From Corynebacterium yonathiae (lineage in GTDB: Bacteria; Actinomycetota; Actinomycetes; Mycobacteriales; Mycobacteriaceae), in NCBI RefSeq assembly GCF_022288805.1, contig NZ_JAKOPM010000001.1, positions 124,001 to 188,000 on the forward strand: a stretch of DNA of 64,000 nt, in the 5' to 3' direction. A program made the position numbers and the translations under genes. Shown piece after piece: positions 57,234 through 64,000 of this stretch. The notes beneath the pieces were generated by a model. That model worked only from the letters and a program-made list of their open reading frames with translations. It was not told the DNA's origin and did no database searches. Each line of letters starts with the position of its first letter. Within the stretch, counting starts at the first letter, position 1.

Positions 57234-57265
57234 GCTCCCATCGTTGCGTACGGTGGGAGTTTTTG
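57234..57265 (+). terminator. Terminator after tex
   Basis: CTCCCATCG and CGGTGGGAG pair (one G-U pair) around a seven-base loop, followed by five Ts. It lies about 35 bases after the tex stop. Confidence 0.8.
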
Positions 57266-57333
57266 CATTCTGGAGGGAAGAATTCCTCCACGACGTGGAG
57301 TCCAATGTACGCCCAGATTGTTTCAAAGTGGTA

Positions 57334-57347
57334 AGTTTGTCAAAACT
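57334..57347. promoter_or_regulatory. Short inverted repeat in front of the YhgE gene
   Basis: AGTTT-GTCA-AAACT is a perfect 5-base inverted repeat with a 4-base spacer, 45 bases before the ATG in an AT-rich stretch. It could be a small operator. AAGGAGAAG lies just before the start as ribosome site. Confidence 0.35.
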
Positions 57348-57391
57348 AAATAAAAAACGCTTGGTGCCATATCAATTGCAAGGAGAAGAAA

Positions 57392-59506
57392 ATGAGCAAA
57401 GCCGCCAAAGCCGGCCATGGCAGGGGAGTGTTGGGTTGGCACCGCGTATTGGATTGGCGTCCGCGCAGTGCATTGTCACGAGTGTTTATCGTGTTCTTCC
57501 TGGTTGCGCCTATTATCGTTGCCGGAACCATGATGTGGGCGATGTGGGACCCATCCAAATACATGCGCAAAATTGACCTAGCGGTGGTGAATGAAGACGC
57601 GGGCGTCAACAAGCAAGGCGTTGATACCAACTACGGTGATCAGGTGGTAGAAGGCCTGCTGGATACCGATTACCTGAATTTCGCAGAGGTGAATAAGGAT
57701 GAGGGGGACCAGGGGCTGATCAAAGGCAAATATCTCCTGGTGGTGACCATCCCTGAGGATTTTTCCAAAAAAGCGGTGTCCATCATCAGCGATAAGCCTG
57801 TCAAACCTGAAATTCACTTCGCTAGCAATGATTATTACGGAACTAACGGCTCCGTTATTTCTTCGAGCTTAATCCCGCAGGTGCAAACCAGTGTGGAAAA
57901 TGCAATCTCGAAAAAATATGCTGACCAGGTAGTCGAGGGGCTCAATAAGCTCAGCGATGGAATAGGCACTGCCGCCGATGGTGCTGGACGTCTTGATGAA
58001 GGTGCTGGGAAGCTACAAGAAGGCGGTGGTCGTGCGGTCGCCGGCATAGGTGAGCTGGGTGCCGGCGCAGGAAAGCTGCATGATGGAACTGGTGCGCTGC
58101 TTGACGGCACCACCCGCCTCAATGAGGGAGTCGGGCGACTCGATGAAGGTGCCTCTCGCCTGGATGATGGTGCAACGCAACTTGCCGAAGGCTCCGATAA
58201 GCTGCTCGCTGGCACTGGCCGTCTCGCCGACGGAGCCGGCCAGATCGATGACGGGGTCAATCAGCTCACGGGAATGCTCATCCCAGTACTCAAACAGGCC
58301 CAGGTCGTGGTTCCTGCTCTTTCGCAACTGGTAGAGGTACTGCGAAACTTGGGTATGGGGCAACAGGCTGAACAGCTCCACTCGCTCGTATCCAAACTTG
58401 ATCCGGCGGCGAGTGGAAACATGGTGGATAAACTGGAACAACTTTCTAGTGGTACCGGTCAGCTGTACTACAACCTTTCAGATCCCAACTCGGAGTATCT
58501 AGGCGGCATGAACAAGCTCAATGGCGGGGCGCACCGTCTAGCTGACGGCACGAAGCAGCTGCACAGTGGCATTGGAGAACTCAGCAACGGCGCCGCTCAG
58601 CTGCACGATGGCACGAGCCGCCTCCATGACGGAACTGGCACCCTGAAGACAGGAACAGACCGCTTGGCGGCAGGCGGTGCCGAGCTCAAGGGTGGTATGG
58701 ATAAGCTAAAGGCTGGCTCTGGCGAACTCTCGCAGAAGCTGGCGGATGGTGCAGACAAAGCACCATCCATCTCCAAACCGGAAGACTCAGCCCAAAACAT
58801 GGCCGTACCCATTAACTTCACCGCGTCCAATGTGCACCCAGTCCAAACTGTAATAAGCTCCACGGACCCTACCCGCAAGGACGTGACTGGCGGTGCCTCT
58901 TTGCTCTTAGTGCTTGTCTTTGGCTTCCTTGTCATGCTGCTGGTGGCTATGGTGTTTCCCTATTACCTCTGCCGTAAAGGAACTCCAGTTGCGCATCCTG
59001 CGCGCGGAATATTTTCCGCGTTTGTCACGCTGACTGTGCTCAACTTCTGTGTCCTTGCGTTTATGGCGCTGATGTCAGCAACTTTGGGGTGGTCACCGGC
59101 TAGCTGGTCGATGATTCTCGGGGTAATAGCGGCTATCGCGGCGGTGGGTGCGGCCACTTACCAGTTTTTCCATGTGACTTTTGGGCGAAAGATTGGAGGC
59201 ATCTTTGCCGCGGGACTTTTTGCGCTCGGTGTGATGGTCTTTGGCGGTGTGTGGCCGGTGGCTGCGATTCCCCGCCCGTTGAGCATTGTGCATCCTTTCC
59301 ACCCGATGACCTACGCCAAAGGCGCGTTCACGCGTGCCACTGATGGGATTCATGATGCGACCTTCTGGAATGGAATGACAGCGCTGCTCGGATTCACCCT
59401 GATCGCACTTTTCGCCTCCTATTTGGTCTTCCGCGCGCGTCACTTGGGTACGGCGAAAATCCTAGATGAGCACCTTTTTCGCTCCCAGGCTGTTGCGGCG
59501 GCGTAG
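57392..59506 (+). CDS. YhgE/Pip-type membrane protein with two heptad arrays
   Basis: A 704-residue protein. One N-terminal helix (VFIVFFLVAPIIVAGTMMWAM, about 30-52) leads to a large external domain. Residues 187-291 hold 15 consecutive heptads of the pattern LxxGxxx (LDEGAGK, LHDGTGA, LNEGVGR, LDDGATQ and so on). Residues 376-445 hold ten more. The C-terminal 200 residues carry five helices of the ABC-2/YhgE type (LLVLVFGFLVMLLVAMVFPY, then AFVTLTVLNFCVLAFMALMSA). Family members include phage infection protein and proteins linked to type VII secretion in Firmicutes. The role in corynebacteria is not known to me. AAGGAG precedes the ATG. Confidence 0.88.
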   Translation: MSKAAKAGHGRGVLGWHRVLDWRPRSALSRVFIVFFLVAPIIVAGTMMWAMWDPSKYMRKIDLAVVNEDAGVNKQGVDTNYGDQVVEGLLDTDYLNFAEVNKDEGDQGLIKGKYLLVVTIPEDFSKKAVSIISDKPVKPEIHFASNDYYGTNGSVISSSLIPQVQTSVENAISKKYADQVVEGLNKLSDGIGTAADGAGRLDEGAGKLQEGGGRAVAGIGELGAGAGKLHDGTGALLDGTTRLNEGVGRLDEGASRLDDGATQLAEGSDKLLAGTGRLADGAGQIDDGVNQLTGMLIPVLKQAQVVVPALSQLVEVLRNLGMGQQAEQLHSLVSKLDPAASGNMVDKLEQLSSGTGQLYYNLSDPNSEYLGGMNKLNGGAHRLADGTKQLHSGIGELSNGAAQLHDGTSRLHDGTGTLKTGTDRLAAGGAELKGGMDKLKAGSGELSQKLADGADKAPSISKPEDSAQNMAVPINFTASNVHPVQTVISSTDPTRKDVTGGASLLLVLVFGFLVMLLVAMVFPYYLCRKGTPVAHPARGIFSAFVTLTVLNFCVLAFMALMSATLGWSPASWSMILGVIAAIAAVGAATYQFFHVTFGRKIGGIFAAGLFALGVMVFGGVWPVAAIPRPLSIVHPFHPMTYAKGAFTRATDGIHDATFWNGMTALLGFTLIALFASYLVFRARHLGTAKILDEHLFRSQAVAAA

Positions 59507-59658
59507 CTTGGGTAGGGGAGAAAAGCAGTGCCGGGAAGCTAATTTGGTTCCTTCCGGTGCGTGTGGAAAAATAGTTCACCGTTCTATGTAACGGGCACGA
59601 ACCGGTTAGGCATTATGCCGCTAGGGTCCTCTGTCCCAAACTGAAAAGGAATATTGGC

Positions 59659-60003
59659 ATGTCCAACATTATTGACAAGGTCGATGCAGCACAGCTGCGC
59701 GACGATATCCCGTCCTTCCGCCCAGGCGATACCCTCGACGTTAACGTAAAGGTTATCGAGGGCAACAACGAGCGTGCACAGCTGTTCAAGGGCATCTGCA
59801 TCCGTCGTCAGGGCTCCGGTATCCGTGAGACCTTCACCGTCCGTAAGGTCTCCTTCGGTATCGGCGTTGAGCGTACCTTCCCGGTTCACTCCCCGAACCT
59901 GGAGTCCATCAAGGTCGCCCGCCGCGGCCGCGTTCGCCGTGCGAAGCTGTACTACCTGCGCGACCTGCGCGGTAAGAAGGCTCGCATCAAGGAGCGCCGC
60001 TAG
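59659..60003 (+). CDS. rplS: 50S ribosomal protein L19
   Basis: A 114-residue L19 located at the 30S-50S interface. [45 protein letters not shown] is typical, and [29 protein letters not shown] is the L19 signature. [27 protein letters not shown] closes it. Strong codon bias. AAAAGGAA precedes the ATG. It is not with rpsP-rimM-trmD here, since tex, YhgE and other genes intervene. A strong terminator follows. Confidence 0.97.
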   Translation: MSNIIDKVDAAQLRDDIPSFRPGDTLDVNVKVIEGNNERAQLFKGICIRRQGSGIRETFTVRKVSFGIGVERTFPVHSPNLESIKVARRGRVRRAKLYYLRDLRGKKARIKERR

Positions 60004-60027
60004 TATTAGTGCGCCGCGCGCCAACAT

Positions 60028-60063
60028 CCCCCCTTGCGCCCTTGTGGGTGCAAGGGGGTTTCT
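60028..60063 (+). terminator. Terminator after rplS
   Basis: CCCCCTTGCGCCC (60028-60040) pairs with GGGTGCAAGGGGG (60046-60058) with one mismatch/wobble, then TTTCT. Short loop. Confidence 0.9.
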
Positions 60064-60188
60064 GTGCTTTATTCAAGATGTTCCCTCGTGACTGCCGGCA
60101 GGCTTTAACCGGATAGTTGCCTGTGAATTCTCCAGCCGCGAGGGGGATAAAGTCAGAACCGAGACGTGGGGTTGCTAGGATCTAGCGC

Positions 60189-60992
60189 GTGAATAAAGAC
60201 AGCATCTCGCAGGAACAGTCGCCTGAAGGTGAGGGGGCCAACCCCGCACAGGGGCTCGCTGCCCCGCAAGGCGATGGGGAAACCAAGAAGAAAGACATGC
60301 CGTGGCTGCTGGAAACCCTTCTAGTCGTGGCAACGGTCCTTGTTATCGTGGGCCTTTTCCAGAACTTTATCGGACGGCAGTATGTGATCCCTTCTGGTTC
60401 GATGGAACCTACCCTACATGGCTGCGAGGGCTGCACCAATGACCGTATCTTTACGGAAAAGATCTCGTATTATGGCGATGGCGAGCCAGAACCAGGCGAT
60501 GTGGTCGTATTCAAAGGCACCGAGGACTGGAATTCCAACTATGTCTCGCCGCGCTCGTCCAACCCGCTAATCCACGGTGTGCAGGACGCGTTGAGCTTTG
60601 TATCTTTGGCACCGCCCGATGAAAATACCCTAGTCAAGCGTGTGGTTGCTACCGGTGGGCAGACAGTGTCTTGCCAAGAGGGCGATCCTGCAGTCATGGT
60701 TGATGGCAAGCCGATCGAGCAAGACTACGTGCAAGACCCACCCACGTACCCGGTAGATAAGTCGACAGGCTCGGAAGCCTGTGGAGGCCCGTACTTTGGT
60801 CCCGTGGAAGTACCGGAGGGAAATATCTGGGTCATGGGTGATAATCGCACGGCCTCGGCTGACTCTCGCTATCACATGAGCGATAAATTCCACGGCACAG
60901 TTCCGGTTGAAAATGTCCGCGGCAAGGTGAAGTTCGTCTTCTGGCCGTTTACCCGCATCGGTGGCATCGATGACCCGGACATCCAGGAATAA
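60189..60992 (+). CDS. lepB: Signal peptidase I, first copy
   Basis: A 267-residue type I signal peptidase, which cleaves signal peptides of exported proteins. A charged N-terminal region precedes one membrane helix at about 38-60 (LLETLLVVATVLVIVGLFQNFI). The catalytic Ser71 lies in [16 protein letters not shown], and Lys150 in ENTLVKRVVATGGQTV, the Ser/Lys dyad. The end motif is [19 protein letters not shown] start at 60189. The next copy starts inside its last codons. Confidence 0.95.
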   Translation: MNKDSISQEQSPEGEGANPAQGLAAPQGDGETKKKDMPWLLETLLVVATVLVIVGLFQNFIGRQYVIPSGSMEPTLHGCEGCTNDRIFTEKISYYGDGEPEPGDVVVFKGTEDWNSNYVSPRSSNPLIHGVQDALSFVSLAPPDENTLVKRVVATGGQTVSCQEGDPAVMVDGKPIEQDYVQDPPTYPVDKSTGSEACGGPYFGPVEVPEGNIWVMGDNRTASADSRYHMSDKFHGTVPVENVRGKVKFVFWPFTRIGGIDDPDIQE

Positions 60993-61707
60993 ACCTTCTT
61001 CCCAACGCCTGCGCACCCGGGATTTTTTCTTCCCCGTGGTGGCAGGTTTTGTCCTGCTGGTGCTCTTACAAGCATTGGTGGGACGGATGTATGTCATTCC
61101 TTCTGCGTCCATGGAACCTACCCTGCATGGTTGTGCCGGCTGCGAAAATGATCGCATTGCAGTGCAGAAGGTCAGCTATTACTTCACAGATCCAAAACCC
61201 GGAGATGTCGTCGTCTTTGAAGGCCCGGAGTCATGGAATAACGAGTTTCAGGTCAAACGCTCGCGCAACATTATCGTGCGTGGTGCGCAGAATGCCTTGG
61301 CGACAGTAGGGCTTTTGCCCAACGGGGAAAATATCCTCGTCAAGCGGGTAATTGCAACCGGCGGGCAAACGGTGAGCTGTGAGGCTGGGGATACCTCGGT
61401 AATGGTGGACGGTCAGCCGATTGACCAATCCTTCGTGCTTGATCCACCGGAGATACCCGTAGACCTCGGCGTTGGCTCGCAGGAGTGTGGCGGTGAGTAC
61501 TTCGGTCCCGTCACCATCCCGGAAGGGCATCTGTGGGTAATGGGGGATAATCGCACTAACTCCCTCGATTCGCGTGCACACTTGGGCGATAACCTACAAG
61601 GCACCGTGCCAGTAGACAATATTCGCGGCCGCGTTGAGGCTGTCATCTTGCCTCTATCGCGGTGGGGTGGGGTGGAACACCCAGAGATTTCGCATGCGGC
61701 GGCTTAA
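60970..61707 (+). CDS. lepB: Signal peptidase I, second copy
   Basis: A 245-residue paralogue in tandem. The membrane helix is near 18-38 ([20 protein letters not shown]). Catalytic Ser47 is in [16 protein letters not shown] and Lys125 in [16 protein letters not shown], so both residues are kept. [15 protein letters not shown] closes it. The two copies share most conserved stretches and the C-x-x-C pair (GCEGC versus GCAGC) but differ in the middle. It overlaps the first copy by 23 bases and rnhB by 14 bases. The upstream GTG at 60961 is an alternative start. Confidence 0.93.
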   Translation: MTRTSRNKPSSQRLRTRDFFFPVVAGFVLLVLLQALVGRMYVIPSASMEPTLHGCAGCENDRIAVQKVSYYFTDPKPGDVVVFEGPESWNNEFQVKRSRNIIVRGAQNALATVGLLPNGENILVKRVIATGGQTVSCEAGDTSVMVDGQPIDQSFVLDPPEIPVDLGVGSQECGGEYFGPVTIPEGHLWVMGDNRTNSLDSRAHLGDNLQGTVPVDNIRGRVEAVILPLSRWGGVEHPEISHAAA

Positions 61708-62335
61708 GCAACGACGCACCTATGAGCTGGCCTTGAGCAAGGCCGGGCTCGGGCCGGTGGCTGGAGTGGATGAGGCCGGGCGTGGCGCGTGTTGCGGGCC
61801 GATCACCATCGCGGCCTGTATTATGCCTGATCGCCCGATCAAGGAGCTGGCGGAGCTTAGCGATTCCAAAAAGCTGACTCCCCGGCAGCGCGAGCGGCTC
61901 TTTCCACTCATTAAAGACAAGGCTGTGGACTGGTCTGTGGTGCACATTAGCGCGGGGGACATCGATAAGCGCGGCATCCAGCACGCTAATATTTCCGGTA
62001 TGCGCAGGGCGGTAGCACGTTTGGATGTCCGCCCGGGCTATGTGCTTAGCGACGCCCTCTTTATCCCCGGCCTAACCCAACCTCAGCTGCCGATTATCGG
62101 TGGCGATGCCGCCGCGCGGTGTATCGCCGCGGCGAGTGTATTGGCAAAAGTTAGTCGCGACCACATAATGCGCGACCTTGATACGCGCTACCCAGGCTAT
62201 GAATTAGCCAAGCACAAGGGCTATGGCACTAAGGCGCACGAGGCCGCGATTTCGACGCTTGGAGCGTGCCCGGAACACCGGATGAGCTATGACAATGTCC
62301 GTCGCGCTCATGCGGAGTTCGCCGCGCGTGCCTAG
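61694..62335 (+). CDS. rnhB: Ribonuclease HII
   Basis: A 213-residue RNase HII that removes RNA from RNA-DNA hybrids and misinserted ribonucleotides. Motif [19 protein letters not shown] carries the catalytic Asp and Glu, followed by [16 protein letters not shown]. The acidic residues of motifs III and IV are in [11 protein letters not shown] and [36 protein letters not shown] is a standard segment. ATG 61694 lies inside the lepB copy, giving a coupled overlap. The longer frame to 61634 would start in mid-gene with TTG and is not supported. Confidence 0.95.
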   Translation: MRRLKQRRTYELALSKAGLGPVAGVDEAGRGACCGPITIAACIMPDRPIKELAELSDSKKLTPRQRERLFPLIKDKAVDWSVVHISAGDIDKRGIQHANISGMRRAVARLDVRPGYVLSDALFIPGLTQPQLPIIGGDAAARCIAAASVLAKVSRDHIMRDLDTRYPGYELAKHKGYGTKAHEAAISTLGACPEHRMSYDNVRRAHAEFAARA

Positions 62336-62397
62336 CTAAAATTTAGGCTCCTGCGCGCTAAGCTTAGGCGAGCTAACCCACAACCTGGAGGTCCACC

Positions 62398-62703
62398 GTG
62401 AGTGCAGAGGAACTCGATAACTACGAGGCTGAGGTAGAGCTGTCCCTCTACCGCGAGTACCGTGACGTTGTCAGTCAGTTTTCCTATGTCGTTGAAACTG
62501 AAAGGCGCTTTTATCTGGCTAATGCGGTAGAGCTAATTCCACATACCTCTGGGCCTGATGTCTACTACGAAGTGCGCATGTCCGATGCGTGGGTATGGGA
62601 TATGTACCGCTCCGCCCGCTTTGTGCGCTATGTCCGCGTCATTACCTACAAGGATGTCAATATCGAAGAGCTGGATAAGCCGGAATTCATGGTGCCGGAA
62701 TAA
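62398..62703 (+). CDS. DUF2469 family actinobacterial protein
   Basis: A 101-residue protein strongly conserved in actinobacteria and always near rnhB (Rv2901c in mycobacteria). The sequence ELDNYEAEVELSLYREYRDVV is highly typical, as is YYEVRMSDAWVWDMYRSARFVRYVRV. It is acidic, cytosolic and without known catalytic motifs. Function unknown. GTG start preceded by TGGAGG. A strong hairpin follows the stop. Confidence 0.92.
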   Translation: MSAEELDNYEAEVELSLYREYRDVVSQFSYVVETERRFYLANAVELIPHTSGPDVYYEVRMSDAWVWDMYRSARFVRYVRVITYKDVNIEELDKPEFMVPE

Positions 62704-62730
62704 TTTTGTCAACTCGGCGCTACAAGCGTT

Positions 62731-62793
62731 GTGCCCTGGCTGTGGATAACAGTGCCTCGAAGCCTAGTTATTCACAACCAGGGCACTTTCCGT
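62731..62793. terminator. Terminator after the DUF2469 gene
   Basis: GTGCCCTGGCTGTG and its complement CACAACCAGGGCAC (with TGGATAAC and GTTATTCA extending it) form a long stem with one mismatch, around a loop of about 14 bases. CTTTCC follows. The T run is weak, so efficiency is uncertain. Confidence 0.7.
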
Positions 62794-62875
62794 TTTGTAT
62801 ACCTTGTGTAAGCCATGCTAGCTGCGGTGTTCTGGGCAGGCCGATAAATTTCACAACGCACAAGGATAAACTGCT

Positions 62876-63274
62876 ATGCAATTTAGCTCAGAACACCACC
62901 TAGCCACGAAGAAGCCTCGCCATAAGCAAGTCTTAGGAAAAAGGGGAGAGGCCTTTGCTGCGCGCTACCTTCGCGAACGCGGGACCGAAATCATTGCCGC
63001 CAATGTCTCTTATAAGGTGGGAGAAATTGACCTCATCGCGCGCGAGACGGACGGAACCATCGTCTTTGTTGAGGTTAAGACGCGTGCTACTTCCAGCTTC
63101 GGGGTAGCAGAGGCTGTAACCCCGCAAAAGCTAGCGCGCCTTCGCAAAGCTGCAGCGCAGTGGCTCGATGGAAAGCCGCTGTCTTCGGTGCGATTCGATG
63201 TAATAGCGTTGCTGGAGCGCGGGCAGGGGTTTGCATTAGAACACTTCAAGGGGGTCGAAGATGGCTCTAGGTAA
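62876..63274 (+). CDS. yraN: YraN/UPF0102 family protein
   Basis: A 132-residue protein with an endonuclease-like restriction fold. The core is GEAFAARYLRERGTEIIAANVSYKVGEIDLIARETDGTIVFVEVKTRATSSFG, with the D-x(n)-ExK residues (GEIDLIA and FVEVK) of the PD-(D/E)XK superfamily. The exact role is unknown. It lies ahead of a ComM-like gene, the standard actinobacterial order. Its last 14 bases overlap the ComM-like start. Confidence 0.9.
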   Translation: MQFSSEHHLATKKPRHKQVLGKRGEAFAARYLRERGTEIIAANVSYKVGEIDLIARETDGTIVFVEVKTRATSSFGVAEAVTPQKLARLRKAAAQWLDGKPLSSVRFDVIALLERGQGFALEHFKGVEDGSR

Positions 63275-64000
63275 TTGCTTGACGATGTCCCTTAATGGAG
63301 TCCTAGCCCAGTTGGTCGAGGTGGAAGCGAACGTTGGCCACGGCCTGCCAGGGATACATGTAGTGGGTCAGACGGATACCGCGATCTCTGAATCGCGGGA
63401 TAGGATCAAGACTGCAGCCTTTAACTCCCATCTGCCGTGGCCCAAGACCAAAGTGGTTGTCTCGATGTCTCCAGCGTCGCTTCCCAAATCCGGTTCCCAC
63501 TTTGACTTACCCATAGCGCTCGCGATCCTGGCGGCGCAGGCAGAAGGTGACTTTCCGCGCTTTGGCAACTCGCCTTCGCCCGCGAGGCGGCTGCAGAGCA
63601 CCCTGGTTTTAGGAGAGCTTGGTCTCGATGGTTCAGTTCGGCCTGTAGCAGGCATCATTCCCGCCCTTCTAGCTGCAAGGGAGGAGGGAATATCAACTCT
63701 TATCGTGCCGCCAGGCAACGCAGCCGAGGCTACCTTGGTGCCGGATTTGGAGGTGCTTGTCGCAACTTCTTTGAAAGAGGCTTATAGCTGGGCGTGCGGA
63801 AACCGTGAGCTACCGCAGGCGGCGAGCTTTTCCGGCTCGTTTGAAGATGTGCCTGCAGCTCCAATGGGCTTGGACTTTTGCGATATCGCGGGTCAAGCTA
63901 ATGCAAAATGGGCTGCCGAGGTCGCCGCAGCCGGCGGTCACCACCTTATGATGATCGGGCCTCCTGGGGCAGGTAAATCCATGATCGCATCCCGCCTGCC
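63261..64000 (+). CDS. comM: ComM/YifB-family Mg-chelatase-like AAA ATPase (3' partial)
   Basis: The frame from ATG 63261 is open to the end of the window, giving at least 246 residues. The N-terminal Lon-protease-like domain is present: GVLAQLVEVEANVGHGLPGIHVVG, SMSPASLPKSGSHFDLPIALAIL, and GELGLDGSVRPVAGIIPALLAA. It leads to the ATPase core GQANAKWAAEVAAAGGHHLMMIGPPGAGKSM with Walker A at the window edge. The family includes ComM, a branch-migration helicase in natural transformation, and others. A role beyond that cannot be decided here. Confidence 0.9.
   Translation, partial: MALGNCLTMSLNGVLAQLVEVEANVGHGLPGIHVVGQTDTAISESRDRIKTAAFNSHLPWPKTKVVVSMSPASLPKSGSHFDLPIALAILAAQAEGDFPRFGNSPSPARRLQSTLVLGELGLDGSVRPVAGIIPALLAAREEGISTLIVPPGNAAEATLVPDLEVLVATSLKEAYSWACGNRELPQAASFSGSFEDVPAAPMGLDFCDIAGQANAKWAAEVAAAGGHHLMMIGPPGAGKSMIASRL

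Noticed and set aside
58050..58726. Tandem DNA repeats at the YhgE heptad arrays
   Set aside because: The repeat is at protein level only. Codons differ between units, so this is not a simple DNA repeat prone to slippage.

Overview
The window is a 64 kb piece of an actinobacterial chromosome, almost certainly Corynebacterium. Three things point there. Most of the sequence has a moderately high G+C. Gene order follows the corynebacterial arrangement in several blocks: his cluster, TrpC-like gene, lgt, pyk; sepIVA, YceD, rnc, mutM, acyP, smc, ftsY; glnK, glnD, ffh; rpsP, rimM, trmD; rplS, lepB, rnhB, DUF2469, yraN, ComM. GdhA, GlnD and HisA also look corynebacterial. The species cannot be fixed from the sequence alone, and the window differs from what I recall of C. 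glutamicum at several points.

Layout. 1-1.6 kb: tail of a secreted protein, a small membrane protein and a convergent YbjN-type gene. 1.7-11.1 kb: a histidine cluster (hisD-C-B, small membrane protein, MFS transporter, hisH-A, inositol-phosphatase-like gene, hisF-I) ending in a Trp-region membrane protein and a TrpC-like protein with an eroded active site. 11.1-13.6 kb: lgt and pyk. 13.7-18.1 kb: the accessory part, with a CDF cation transporter of foreign composition, a frameshifted IS1634-type remnant, a dead IS256-family element and an alkaline phosphatase pseudogene whose 5' end is missing at the IS border. 18.2-25 kb: glycogen phosphorylase, an M20 amidohydrolase, a small unknown protein, glycerate kinase and gdhA. 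25-36.5 kb: sepIVA, a membrane protein, YceD-rnc-mutM, a Na+/amino-acid symporter, acyP, smc and ftsY. 36.9-43.1 kb: a complete mrpACDEFG Na+/H+ antiporter operon. 43.3-47.5 kb: glnK, glnD and ffh. 47.6-54.7 kb: an AT3/SGNH acyltransferase, rpsP, a cupin/TetR pair, rimM, trmD and two unknown proteins. 54.9-64 kb: tex, a YhgE/Pip protein with long heptad arrays, rplS, two tandem signal peptidases I, rnhB, DUF2469, yraN and the start of a ComM/YifB ATPase.

How the genes work together. The first third is a histidine biosynthesis operon with many 1-4 base overlaps. HisA has Asn where the bifunctional PriA has Arg143, and the TrpC-like gene at the end of the cluster has lost several catalytic residues. 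Both fit an ancestral his/trp linkage whose tryptophan role has been dropped. The core blocks cover membrane-protein targeting (ffh, ftsY, two lepB), chromosome and cell-division functions (smc, sepIVA), ribosome assembly (rpsP, rimM, trmD, rplS), nitrogen control (gdhA, glnK, glnD) and RNA or DNA maintenance (rnc, mutM, rnhB, tex). The mrp operon sits between ftsY and glnK, where I recall the ammonium transporter gene amtB in C. glutamicum. I found no CRISPR array, prophage, tRNA or rRNA gene, and nothing that clearly qualifies as a wholly undescribed system. The best leads are the diverged TrpC-like protein, the pyk-glgP island, the mrp-for-amtB arrangement and the nested inverted repeats ahead of mrpA.
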